64,000 bases of DNA from Multifurca ochricompacta (taxonomy: Eukaryota; Basidiomycota; Agaricomycetes; Russulales; Russulaceae), in NCBI GenBank assembly GCA_022496185.1, contig WTXG01000004.1:992001-1056000 (forward strand), written 5' to 3'. Below the pieces are notes generated by a model. The model was not told the origin of the DNA. It made no database searches and saw only the letters and a program-made list of their open reading frames with translations. Positions 53,101 through 63,679 of this stretch are shown here, piece after piece. Each line of letters opens with the position of its first letter. The first letter of the stretch is position 1. The position numbers and the translations under genes were made by a program.

Positions 53101-55545
53101 TCTCTCCTGAATGCTCCCCAGTAAGCTCTTGGAAGTCAATCAGCAACTCCTCTGGAAGGGGATGATAAGATTATGCCAGTTGAATGAGGGGAAGAGCACG
53201 AACCAAGTTGCCCATCATTGGTTACATAGTGTGCAACAATCGCCAAAAACGCGTACTGATTGCTCGATGTCCATGCATCCAGTGACAAGCACACCTTCCC
53301 CTCGAGATTCTGCTCATATGGATAAATATGTGGTATGAAGAAAATAAGATAATACTTACTGAGAACATTTTGCGAATGCCTTCAATTGTTTCCTCACCCA
53401 TCTTCACAACACGCCGCTTGATCCCATCGCGTTTCAGAATATTCAATGGACCACCATTGTGGTGTGTAAAATTCATCATCTTGATGAATTCAGGTTTCTC
53501 AACCTCATCAAACGGCTGGTCGCAGGCAACGATCCACTCAGTGAGGAGCCGTTCAAATGTTTCTTGATCCCATGGAACCTGACCATTGCTTCGTGACATC
53601 CAAATGTTTGAGAAGTTAACATTACTTACAGTGGCACGGGCTTTCTGGTCTTCAAAGGCTTTCTTGATGTTTTCAGATGACTTACCAAGCTTTCTTATGT
53701 ATTCAGCTTCAGTGCGTCCATCGAGTCGCTTTTTTCCAGATGCGATAGCAATCTCGTCAGGTGTTGGGGGCTCGTCACGATTCTTAAGGATGTAGTAGAG
53801 TTGATACATCGGCCTAACATGGACTCGGAGATTATTTATGAGTACTAAGGGAAGCATCATCCATCAGGAATGATAAGCAAAAAAATGATGAGAAACGCAC
53901 CGCTTAGATTAGATTTCATTGTCTTCTTAATCGTACAAATCCTATGAGCGCCATGAAGGCAACGATAGTGGACATCGCCATCTTCTCCTGGGGTATTGTA
54001 TGGCCCGTTGGTGATGACCTCGTAGAATAGATATATTGGACTCCTTTTTATATTTCCAGTCATCTATAAAAACCCACAATGAGACAATAATGTGAGAAAC
54101 GCAAGGCAAAACTTGCCTTTTTGGGGTGAGGGATTTCGAATGAGCTTGTTGGAATGACACTGGTATGCGTTGCTGCAGTCCGGTGGGGGGTATCTTCATC
54201 TTCAATCTCCTCAACCTCGACAGAACAAGTCCTCGCCTTCTTCGTTGGGGGTGTGGGCATCGGGTTCGTCTTTATCTTTGATTTCAGGATGCGCGCATGG
54301 CCCTTTTTGTTGCTGACCTCTGGTATGGTTTTTGAGGGTAACATATCAGCTAGCTACAAATTGTTAATTCACCTGACCATGGAATCACATTAAGATATCT
54401 CATACCTCTTCATTACTTATTTCCATGGCATTGCTAGGATCATCTGATCCATCCTCAGCAGAAGAAGTGCTAAAATCAGCATCGTCTACATCACTATTGA
54501 CATCATTCATGACAGCTTGCTTGCGCTTCACAGAGGTCTTGTGTTTGAGAGAATGTGCGAGGTGCCGGTGGGATGATTGTACAGGATTCCCAAACTCATC
54601 AAGCTTCTCCACAGCAATAGCTGCGGCTAATCATGTACCTGCAGTGGTTCGGACTGGACGAGAGCGTTGACCTGGAAGGATAAGTATTTCATAGCTGCAC
54701 TCAAATTTCACTTGAATGAACTATTTACTACCTTGGTTTATGTGAGAACATGGTCGAATAGGTTTGGGAGTTTTTGATGCATCAAGCTGTTGACCTTCTG
54801 GTCCTTGGGCGGGCTGATCTGTCATGGTAAGGCAAAGTTGTAAGACTCCACCACATGGATAGAGGATCTATTTATTGCATCTTGGGGCCTCCTTAACGCA
54901 GCGATCTCACCGCAGTCAACAGAAAATTGATCATTGTCCTTGTTCTTTGGATTAAATCATAATAACAGTAGCTTCATGAAAAATGGAAGCGTACCGGCTG
55001 TTGAGATGGGCCGCTAGCGACTGGATTGTCGGGGCTCCTGATCTAATGATTATGATAAGATAATCTAAAGTGCGTCAGATAGTTGATTCAGAGACATTGC
55101 ACACACAACACATTCCTTCTTTCTTGTCACATTTAAATAACTATATTTATTCTACTTAATGTCATGCTCCTCTGAGCAGTATAAAAGGTTGCTACTCTGT
55201 AAGCGTTCACTTCAGTTTTGACCACATAAACTGAACTGAGTACTAGTTAGTTTATCTTATCTCTTGTCTTTACTATATTTAGCTAACGCTTATCTGCTAT
55301 CTAAATAGGTAAAGATTCTATATTGGGGGAGTTTTGGTGGCTTAATTATAAGATTAAAGCTCATTTATTCAATGCCGTCTATGCCGTCTAATGCCGTCTA
55401 CGGCCGTTTTTTGACGGGTTTGGACAGCGTTTGCCGTACCCGTAACCGTCCGTCTCGATTATTGACTTGAGCTGGTATGGTACGGGTACGGCACCGTACT
55501 ACGGCACCGTCATACCATAGGGTACGGGTACGGCGTGCAGCCCTA
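50106..55545 (-). mobile_element. hAT transposon with transposase gene (5.4 kb)
   Basis: Ends tagggctgcgcgccgtcc and (inverted) tagggctgcacgccgtac are good terminal inverted repeats of the TAG-starting hAT type. Subterminal regions hold many gtacggtac / cggtacgg words. The transposase gene (51311-54825) is on the minus strand. The flanking 8-mers (gcgccagt and gtagtaca) do not match, so the element's surroundings have been rearranged or one end has recombined. A segment at about 50600-50925 is absent from the deletion derivative at 12194. Confidence 0.85.
51311..54825 (-). pseudogene. hAT transposase, multi-exon, with two apparent lesions
   Basis: Starts MTDQPAQGPEG at 54825 and ends LHLARMQADTSLGR-stop at 51311, with about ten exons separated by short introns. 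One intron uses a GC-AG pair (GCAAGT ... TTTTATAG, at about 54112-54062). Landmarks: acidic N-terminal region; GNIKRSPIYLFYEVI near 54050; CLSLDAWTSSNQYAF near 53265 (first catalytic Asp); MDNASNNNT near 52975 (second Asp); RCMPHTIHLAAIK near 52880; ATTEMSATKIPMLS near 52150; C-terminal dimerisation domain with ELEEYFKLPAEDFDT, then FPNLLRLARDILCIPGSAVAVERIFS, spliced across 51526. Lesions: in-frame TGA at 54631-54633 and an apparent 1-nt deletion in the G run at 52918-52922. It cuts and pastes DNA bounded by the terminal repeats. Exon edges were found by eye. Confidence 0.8.
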
Positions 55546-55737
55546 GTAGTACAGTGTTATTCTAGGCTATCAGACTTAAAATGTAAATATCTACCCTTAC
55601 CTGCAGGTATACGACCTGTGGTGTACCCGTACCCGTAGTATGGCAAGCCCGTACCCTTGGTGTAAGGGTCTGGGTACATACGGGTATGGGTACGGGTCCA
55701 TGTGTTTTTACCCGCGGGTTACCCGTGGCGAACACTA
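55546..55737. mobile_element. End fragment of another hAT-type element
   Basis: The sequence ends gggttacccgtggcgaacacta, whose inverse complement tagtgttcgccacgggtaac resembles the terminal repeats of elements A and B (tagtgattggcaggggtaac). It is preceded by gggtacgggta / cccgtaccc words as in those elements. No left partner was found, so it is a fragment into which, or beside which, the 5.4-kb hAT lies. Confidence 0.5.
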
Positions 55738-56362
55738 CTTACAACATCGAGTCTTCTGCCCCAACTGCCACTGCCACCACTAACTTTGTTACTGGCTCAT
55801 GGCAAGGAAAACTAACCAAAAATTTTGAGAGGTACTTGACAAAACATTAACACCCCCATTAAACTATCACAGTTTAAGAGATGTGATTGTTCCTGACTGC
55901 GGGCAACACTACCGAAATGGCACTATGAGTACTTCTACTTCTGGGTCATCTTCTCCCTTGCTTCATCTCTTCTGTTTCACCCCCGCCCTGGTGCCTCCTA
56001 GGCAAAATTCAAACTATCAGGCAGTCATCATCACTTACATCTACTCACCACATTAGCATGGTATGCTCATGTGTCGTTCTGCTACCCTGCAACTAGAACT
56101 AATCGGCGTTCTTGCCTGAAGTACTACCCTAAACGGTCTTATTGGTCGAGTGAGTGTTGAAGCCATACTTGGCATCATTGTGCAAATGGGCTAAGAGTTA
56201 CATAGGGCCACAACATACAATACGGGAATTGAAAGTAAAAAGAAAAAAAGGAGAATTTCGGCAGTTTTTTAATACCTGTCAGAGCGTGCTAAGTGAGTTT
56301 TCTTCCCTCATCCACTGTGGAAGCTTATCAACTCTCGTCAAGAACAAAATGAAGGCAAAGGA
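55738..56362. other. Region upstream of the CHAT gene
   Basis: Non-repetitive sequence with no recognised gene. It should include the promoter and 5' UTR of the CHAT gene; no clear TATA box was found. A frame at 56154-56654 overlaps the CHAT N-terminus in another phase and has no support. Confidence 0.4.
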
Positions 56363-59300
56363 ATGTCCGAAGAATTGTCTAGAAGCCTCAAACCAGTACT
56401 CCCAGCGTGTCCTTTGTCACACCCTATTCGTCCACACCTCCTGTATAACATTACCAGCTGGGAGTACATCAACTATGACGAAAATTCGCATCCAATTTCG
56501 TATCTTGACGACATCGTTTCTCAATTCACGGAAGCAATCCTCCTTCCGTCCCGTTTTCTCGATGGCATCTCTCTTGATGTTGCTACTGCATTCACCTTGC
56601 TCACGCATACGCTTTTTCGTCGCTTCGTGCGTACGCGGCAACTGTCTGACTTAGAATGTGTCATCGAATTCTGTCGCCACCTTCTAAGCTCTGGGTTGTT
56701 AGTGAAGGGGATCAGGGCCCAATTTCTTATGGTGTTAGGCGTATTTCTACGCGCACTGGATTACCAGACAGAGCTCGCTCCCTCGAATGATCTGGAAGAC
56801 GCCGGGTGGATGGTGGCTGTGTACCGCGACTTCGTCACCTTGGATCATTCAGATGAACTCACTCCTATTGCCTTCCCTTCCATTGCAATCTCTCTTTCAG
56901 GCAAGATCTTGGGTTCCGGACAGTCAGAACATCTTGTGCAAATGGTGGAGCACACACGCGAAGCGCACAAACTTCCCCAACTGAAAGACAACCTAGGACT
57001 GTCAGCTCTACTGGCGTTGGTTCTCGGCATGTACTCAGCTTTCATTGGTGCCGACAACAGCCAAGAGATAGCGGCGTTGTGCGATGAAAGCTTATCTCTC
57101 CTACCCTCCGGACATGGTGCGCGACATATAGCTCATCTAGCAACTTGGTGGCTTGCGAGTCTCCAACTCTTTGTAGTCTCAGATGTGGATGCTATTGAAG
57201 ACGGAATCAATTCTGTTCGTGCATTGCTCAAGACCATGCCCTCTGGAAGCCGGGATCGTTCCATTTGCCTTTTTGGGTTATCCGACCTGCTACGGCGACG
57301 ATACGACTATTTTGGTAACGAAGAGTGTCTTAAGGAAGCAAAGCTGTGCGCCGAGGAAGCTATTTTCCAACACATAAACAGACCCGAGATGGTTTCACTC
57401 ACTGAGGCACTTGCATATAGTAACAACAGTGGATGGATGGGAGCCCTGTTATCGCTCAGACGCGCGGACAGCTTGGCAGCAACGCCCGAAGATAATACAG
57501 TGCAAGGCGTTGCAGAGCGCTATCAAGCCATCTTTGGTACCCGAGGGCTTGATACGACCAAGGGTTCCGACAGCAACGAGGTCACAGATATTGAGGAGGT
57601 TATCAGGCAATGTCAAGTGGCACTTTCATCAACATCTGGCGGCCACCGTGATGCGGTCAACATGGCAATTGTTCTCCTACAGGCCCACGAGAATCATGGT
57701 CACGAGGAATTGCTTGATAAGTCCATCGATTTGTGCAAAAGCGTCGTCGCGACGCATTCTAGGCACCGAACCCGCTTCACGTTACTCCGGTTGCTCGGAG
57801 ATGCCTTGTTCAATCGCGGCTTGAGTATGAACCGCATGGACGACCTATCTGAGGCCGTTGCCATGTTCCGAGCAGCCTTCGAAGACGAGTCTGCTGGTGC
57901 GGCTGACAGATTGTCCGTCACGTACCCGTGGGCGCTTTTTTCGCGGACTGTTGGGCATCCTTCAACATCGGTGGCGTACCAGAATGCAATGTCTGTGATT
58001 CAGAGCTCCTTGGTCACGGGCCCTACCGTACAAACGCAACATACCGTCATGGTGGACTTGGGACTATGCATGCGGATGCCACTAGAGTATGCCTCATATC
58101 AAATAGAGACAGATCAATTGGAACCGGCTCTTGAGACACTTGAGCAAGGGCGAGCCTTGCTTTGGTCTGAGATGCGTGGCCTTCGCACATCCGCTGATCA
58201 ACTTCGCAAGGTCAACCCTGCCCTAGCTGACAAATTCTCGGCTATCAGTCAAGCCCTGGAGGTTATAACAACCTCCGTTTCACCACGTGAAGACACAAAG
58301 ACTTCACTTCATGCAACGGGGGATCATGCAGAGATCGACCCGTTCAGTTATGCCCTGAAAGAACACCGGAGGCTTCGACAAGAGCGTGATCAGGTAATTT
58401 CGGAGATTCAGGCATTACCAGGTTTCGAAAACTTCTTCAGGGCTTTCTCGTTCGCGGCTCTTCAGGACGCCGCTTCGGCTGGGCCAGTCATCATTATAAA
58501 TCACTGCCATTGGCGTTGTGACATTATCGTCATTCTCCACGACGCACCCCCTTCCATTATCACTACCCCTAGCGACTTTTACGAATCTGCCAATGCCCTG
58601 GGATCGAGGCTCTTGAATGCGCGTCGGATGTACCTACTAGAATCAAAGCAATATGACCGTGCGCTGCGCTCGGTCCTTCTTGAGCTATATAACCTCGTGG
58701 GTCAACCTGTTATCGACAGACTTGAAGAGCTTCATATACCAAAGCAGTCCAGGATTTGGTGGTGCCCGACTGCCGTTTTCTGCTCTCTTCCCCTTCATGC
58801 TATGGGCCCGATTCCATCAAAGAAAAAACAAAAGCAGTACTTTTCGGACTTATACGTGTGCTCATATACACCATCACTCAGCGCGTTGATCACAGCTCGC
58901 ACCCCTACCGCTCGCACATCCAGCCTTTCGCCTTCGCTGCTCATGGTGGACCTACCCGATGCGAAGATCCAAGGTGCCAAAAAAGAGACGGAGATGATCA
59001 GGGCTTCCGGGGTCCAGGTAACTGATCTCGTTTCAGAGAAGGCGACACGAGCCACTGTGATGCAGGGACTTCGAGAACACAACTTGGTTCATTTCGCGTG
59101 CCACGGCCAGTTGGAAGCGAATAATCCGTTCGATACGTCATTTAAACTCCACAGCGATCGGCTCACTCTACTCGACATTATTCGCTCTCGACTCGAACAC
59201 CCTATCGCGGAGTTCGCGTTCCTCGCGGCTTGCCATACCGCTGAACTGACGGACGTTAAGCATCCTGACGAAATGCTGCATCTGACCGCCGCAATGCAGT

Positions 59301-59530
59301 ACTGTGGGTTCCGCAGTGTGGTCGGTACGATGTGGGCGATGGCAGACTTGGACGGCACCGATCTGTCCACGCTTTTCTATGGGAACTTATTCTCGTCGAG
59401 TGGAGAGGACAACGACAAATCTTTGTTTGAGAAGTCTGCAAGGGCTCTCCGTGATGCGATACAGGAGCTCCGGAAGAAACAGGGAATAACTCTTGAAAGA
59501 TGGGTAAATTTTGTCCATTACGGGGCGTAA
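56363..59530 (+). CDS. TPR-CHAT protein (caspase-like peptidase domain)
   Basis: An intact 1055-residue single-exon frame. Residues about 50-680 are helical, with TPR-like pairs (for example DLSEAVAMFRAAFEDE, EEVIRQCQVALSSTSGG, QLEPALETLEQGRALLWSEM). The C-terminal third (about 780-1055) is a CHAT domain: IWWCPTAVFCSLPLHAMG, then the catalytic His914 in VHFACHGQLEANNPFD and Cys957 in FLAACHTAEL, then GFRSVVGTMWAMADLDG and a final WVNFVHYGA. Both catalytic residues are present, so peptidase activity is plausible. CHAT proteins belong to the caspase/separase clan; bacterial members cut gasdermins or CRISPR-associated targets, and mushroom genomes carry many TPR-CHAT genes of unknown role. No obvious substrate gene is adjacent. 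Start 56363 is the first in-frame Met; an upstream exon cannot be excluded. Normal CpG content and an intact frame beside the nest argue for a living host gene. Confidence 0.88.
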   Translation: MSEELSRSLKPVLPACPLSHPIRPHLLYNITSWEYINYDENSHPISYLDDIVSQFTEAILLPSRFLDGISLDVATAFTLLTHTLFRRFVRTRQLSDLECVIEFCRHLLSSGLLVKGIRAQFLMVLGVFLRALDYQTELAPSNDLEDAGWMVAVYRDFVTLDHSDELTPIAFPSIAISLSGKILGSGQSEHLVQMVEHTREAHKLPQLKDNLGLSALLALVLGMYSAFIGADNSQEIAALCDESLSLLPSGHGARHIAHLATWWLASLQLFVVSDVDAIEDGINSVRALLKTMPSGSRDRSICLFGLSDLLRRRYDYFGNEECLKEAKLCAEEAIFQHINRPEMVSLTEALAYSNNSGWMGALLSLRRADSLAATPEDNTVQGVAERYQAIFGTRGLDTTKGSDSNEVTDIEEVIRQCQVALSSTSGGHRDAVNMAIVLLQAHENHGHEELLDKSIDLCKSVVATHSRHRTRFTLLRLLGDALFNRGLSMNRMDDLSEAVAMFRAAFEDESAGAADRLSVTYPWALFSRTVGHPSTSVAYQNAMSVIQSSLVTGPTVQTQHTVMVDLGLCMRMPLEYASYQIETDQLEPALETLEQGRALLWSEMRGLRTSADQLRKVNPALADKFSAISQALEVITTSVSPREDTKTSLHATGDHAEIDPFSYALKEHRRLRQERDQVISEIQALPGFENFFRAFSFAALQDAASAGPVIIINHCHWRCDIIVILHDAPPSIITTPSDFYESANALGSRLLNARRMYLLESKQYDRALRSVLLELYNLVGQPVIDRLEELHIPKQSRIWWCPTAVFCSLPLHAMGPIPSKKKQKQYFSDLYVCSYTPSLSALITARTPTARTSSLSPSLLMVDLPDAKIQGAKKETEMIRASGVQVTDLVSEKATRATVMQGLREHNLVHFACHGQLEANNPFDTSFKLHSDRLTLLDIIRSRLEHPIAEFAFLAACHTAELTDVKHPDEMLHLTAAMQYCGFRSVVGTMWAMADLDGTDLSTLFYGNLFSSSGEDNDKSLFEKSARALRDAIQELRKKQGITLERWVNFVHYGA

Positions 59531-60079
59531 ATTACACTTTTACACTTGTTGTATTTGGCTTATCATGAGCACCCGTGAAGGAGGATGGTGAGGGTACTTA
59601 GCGGAGTACGAACAAACGCGGAAGGATTGAACCACAGCGAGCACGCGTTACGATGGTGCTATGTCACCCATCCAGCTTGCATTGAGCGCCTGCACAACTG
59701 AGGTGACAGGCAGTCTATCAAAATACCCACAACCAACAGATATCATGACAGCTGTAGAGAAATGGTGTTAAGCATCATCAGCCAAACCCATGCCGTGTTG
59801 ACTTGTCGATTTAATGAAAGTTTAATGAACCACAAAAGACAAAACCTCACTACATCCAAAAACCGCGCTTTAAGCTGTATGTATGATCTTCGCGAAAAGC
59901 GCGCACATCTATCCGCCATCAACAACATCATCAGCAGTTCACATGGGAAACTCACTTCCGAAGAAAAAAATATAAAGAACGGATACTTTCATAGTTCCAT
60001 ACAATGATGCTCATTAAGCCCACCCCTCCACCCCCCCAAAAAAAGACAGGTTATAGGACAAAGTTGAACATTTTGTCTC
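59531..60079. other. 3' flank of the CHAT gene
   Basis: No gene or repeat was recognised. It probably includes the 3' UTR of the CHAT gene. A short C run/A run (cccccccaaaaaaag) lies near 60032-60046. Confidence 0.4.
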
Positions 60080-60617
60080 TTATCCAAGAGCATTATGGTG
60101 CAGAACCATCCAAATCATACACCCACACACTTTTTTTTTTTCAGACCAGTCATTCAAGGAATCAAATGCCTTGAGGAAGTCTTCAGCCTTTATGCAATCT
60201 CCATTGAACCTAAGTGGGAATGACTCCTCAAGTTGCTCATATCTGATTGTCATTGGGGCTGTGGGTGGTGGTATGGTAGGGGCTCTAGATGCAGCTGGGG
60301 GTGGGGATGCAAGAGGTTCAGGAGGGCTGATGGGCACAGCAGTTACACCAGAGATGGGCCTCCCATCTAATCCACCACAGGGACTTACTATCAATACTTC
60401 TTATGCCACAGCCTTCACTGGTGTAACTGCCATGCCTGTCAGCCTTCCTGAACCTCTTGCATCACCCCTGCCCCCAGCTGCATCTAGAGCCCCTACCATA
60501 CCACTGCAGCCCCAATGACAATCAGATATGAGCAACTTGAGGGGTCATTCCCACTTAGGTTCAACGGAGATCACACAAAGGCTGAAGACTTCCTCAAAGC
60601 ATTTGATTCCTTCCTCG
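60080..60617. repeat. Palindromic pair of Gypsy gag fragments
   Basis: Left arm (about 60153-60352) encodes on the minus strand ASRAPTIPPPTAPMTIRYEQ, then SFPLRFNGD and KAEDFLKAFDS. Right arm (about 60416-60617) encodes almost the same protein on the plus strand. The arms are about 200 bp with a 60-bp spacer. MTIRYEQLE...FPLRFNGD is retrotransposon-gag-like. Neither arm extends to a full gag. Confidence 0.7.
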
Positions 60618-61114
60618 AGTTGAATGACCGGTCCGAGGTCGTCAGCATGAATGTGACGATAGTTGACCCATTCATTGTCACTTGATGGGAAACCTTTCCA
60701 GCGGATGAGGAACTGGAGGCGGCCAGTACACCCCGTGCGACGATGGCTAATAATGTTATCGATCTCGACTTCTTCAACACCATGGACGAGCACTGGTGGG
60801 GGGCGAGTAGGAGATGGGCCGTGCGCTGGGGTAGTAATATATGGTGATAGTAAGGAGGCATGAAAGACATCATGGATGCGAAGAGAGGGCAGCAAATCAA
60901 GCTTGAAGGCTATGGGGGAGACGACCCGAGTGACGGTGAATGGACCGTGACGGTGGTGGACAAACAAAGCAGGAGTGGAGAACTGGTACTGGATATTTGA
61001 AAAAGAAAGCGTGCGAACGCACATAGAATTTTGTACTTCAAGGTGCACGCTACTTGAACCGAAAAGAACAACGGGCCCGTCCGTGGAGTAGTGGGCCACG
61101 ATAAGAGTAATCAA
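60618..61114 (-). pseudogene. Gypsy pol C-terminus: integrase tail and chromodomain
   Basis: The minus strand reads HHRHGPFTVTRVVSPIAFKL, HDVFHASLLSPYITTPAHGP, then VEEVEIDNIISHRRT ... QFLIRWKGFPSSDNEWVNY, the usual integrase C-terminal segment followed by a chromodomain. It runs directly into the gag palindrome (the frame continues as EGIKCFEEVFSLC, which is antisense gag), so the junction is a rearrangement. No LTR accompanies it. It belongs to a third chromovirus type, distinct from A and B in sequence. Confidence 0.8.
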
Positions 61115-61243
61115 GTTTCAGGGTACGCTAGTGATATTAAGGGAACAGAATGAATGCGCCGAGTGTAAAGCGACTACACACTTCTCGTTACGTACGAAGC
61201 CAAAGCAACTACGTCAGGTAGTAGAAGCCGACCACAAGGGAAA

Positions 61244-63493
61244 TCAGCCTTGAAGGGTCGCGATTATCGTTTCCTTTATTCTCGAAGATCGTGACCTGAT
61301 CGTGCATTTGAAAGGCATCGGTCCCCTGTCGCACGCACAGCACGGCGCCCACGTCCGAGTCAACAAAAAGAAAAAAAAAAAAATTCTCGAGGATGGGGTG
61401 TATGAGAACTCACGAGGTCAATAGCGGGGTAAATTCTTGCAGTGGTGGTACCGGTCGTCCCTCAGCATCCGTTACGGGGAGGAATTCGAATGTAGCGAGC
61501 ATGCTCGCCATCGCCACCCACAATATGTTGCGCGCGAAGTAGCGACCCGGACAAAGCCGCCTGCCAAACCCAAACGCAACGTCCAGAAGCGGTACCGGTG
61601 TCGTGGTGTCGAGGAACCGCTCTGGTTTGAATTTCGAAGGTTCTGGGTACGTCGCGGGATCGTGAAAAATCGCCCTGCCAGACAGGTAGAGAGGTATGGA
61701 AGTGGGACAGTGTGGCAGTGTTGAGAGAGGTTGGCAAGGAGAGGAAGGCAAGGGCATACCAGATATTTGGGAAGACAAGGGACTTGGCAGGGATAAAGTA
61801 GCCCTCATAGACGTCGTCTTTTATCAAACGATGAGGAATCCCTAGCACAGAAACCCTCTTTGTGAGCTTATCGCGAGGAGAATGATGAAGAGCTATGGGT
61901 TTATCTAACCAAATGGAGCCGGAGGACTCCACCGCAACAATTCATACAACACTGCTTTGAGGTACGGTAGCGATTCTTCATCCCCAAAATCTGGGAGGTT
62001 GCCATGGCCCACCACAGAGTCGATCTCCTCTTGAGCACGTCGCTGAACTTCTGGGTAGAGCACCATCGCAAGTACAAACGATTGAAGGGCAGCCGTAGCC
62101 TTGATAAAGCACAGTCAGAAATTAAACACGCTCCGATGAGAATTAAGCATACAGCATCGATACCCGCTGAGCGTTCCGTGGAGCCTTAAAACGTTGACTG
62201 AGCATATGAACCAGAATGACTTACCAAGGTAAACATTGCTGGGTAATGCTTTTGTCATCAAGATTTCTTCAGGAGTCGGCTTTTCGGGGAGGCCTGCTAA
62301 CATCGACGCTGCGATCGAAGATGTTGCCTTATTTTCTTCCTAGTATACCTGAGGGAAACCTCTAAAGTAGTATGGGGGCGCCACAAAACGTACTAATGCC
62401 CTTTTGACAGCTTCATACGGCTCATCACGGCACAGGTCCATCTTGCGTTTCCACATGTCTGCGTCCTTCTTGAAACCAGCACCAGGAAACCACCACGGCA
62501 ACCTCATGACTACGTGGAAGATCTCGATGTCATCCACCCAAATCAACGTTTGAGCGGATTCGGCTTACAGAACGGGACTAAATTGAATATGCGACCTTTT
62601 GTTTGGGCTACACCCAACCCGGCTAGGGCAGCATCTGCAAGAGCCATATTGGGGTCATTCCGCGGGGATAACTCAATTCCGTATGCGACGGAGAGGCTGA
62701 CCCGACCGACCATGCTAGAAGTGAAGAGAAGATATATTCTTTAGAAGGTCGCAGTTGGATTAAGAGTCGATCTTGACTAACCGACGGAGGTGCTGCATGA
62801 AATCCTCCGGAGTGTCAAACAGGCTCCGGAGTAAGTGCTGAGCAGCTTTCACTTCGATAGGATGATATTTATGGATCATAGTTGGTTTGAAATGCGCGTG
62901 GAATGTTTTATACCAGTTCCTCCACTTGTCGCAGTATGGGAAAAGATTGATCACCCACTTTCCTGTATCAAGTCTACACGCGTCAGTAGAAGTTAGTTAT
63001 ACCTATTAAACTCTTCTCACAATTCTGTCAATGCCTTTAATTGGGGTCTGATAGTACCCCGTTGGGCAGGCAGTTAGGTCAGGCTGGAGGGCAGCACTGT
63101 CTTTTATTTGCGCGTACCTATCAGAGTATATGGATGACCGTTTCTCGAGGAGATCATTAGCAACTTTGCTGGAGTTCAATACGATTATATGCGTCCCAAA
63201 TAGTTCCGTGTGGATGATGTCTGACCCTAAAAATCACCGCGACAATGATCCGGATACATACAAACACCCTAACGAGATAAACATGCGTGAGCCATACCTA
63301 TTTCCCTTGCCCAATTTTCATATGCGAGCCAATGATACTTGGAAGGAACATCCAGGAGGTTCCTGATGAATGGTAGGCCCTTGGGACCCGGCGGAAATGG
63401 GAATGGTGGTCTTCGCCTTCGGCGCGACAACATGTACAAGACGGAAGAGAACAGGGAGACAGCGAAAAGTTGAAATAAGAAAGTCGATATCAT
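61244..63493 (-). CDS. Cytochrome P450, OrdA-like fungal type, multi-exon
   Basis: A heme monooxygenase, probably anchored in the ER. Exon 1 (63493-63298) has a hydrophobic anchor (MISTFLFQLFAVSLFSSVLY), an Arg cluster and the proline hinge PPFPFPPGPKGLPFI. Further exons: 63226-63118; one with WVINLFPYCDKWRNWYKTFH near 62900; one with RVSLSVAYGIELSP near 62690; one near 62500-62394; 62339-62225; 62099-61910 with ELLR of the ExxR motif (KAVLYELLRWSPPAPFG); 61841-61760 (PHRLIKDDVYEGYFIPAKS); 61674-61414 with PERF and the heme loop AFGFGRRLCPGRYFA; 61325-61244 (GPMPFKCTIRSRS). Most introns are 50-90 bp and keep phase. I could not recover the I-helix acidic-Thr pair: the exon junction 62225/62099 (NVYLG to ATAALQSF) is out of phase and lacks the expected motif, so that exon model is wrong or the gene is damaged there. 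Confidence 0.8.
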
Positions 63494-63679
63494 TATGAAT
63501 GTGTGCGTGCACCTAGTTCGTGGTAAGACTGTTTAGGGAGCGGGGAACTCACAGACACGAAGAAGCAGGCACGGGCAGGAACGCTGGCGTCTAGCGCGTA
63601 TTAAACTCTCGTTCCACGAGTTTGACGTAATCTACAGAACAAGTGAAATATTTCCCTACCTACCTATCTACTGCACTGA

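Noticed and set aside
56154..56654. 166-codon frame overlapping the CHAT N-terminus
   Set aside because: Different phase from the 1055-residue CHAT frame and no family resemblance.
62339..62393. Apparent nonsense codon (TAG) in the P450 reading frame after FPQVY
   Set aside because: The TAG is the 3' end of a 54-bp GT-AG intron (GTACGT ... TACTAG). Splicing it gives KRAL followed by EENKATSS, which fits the P450 family better than read-through.
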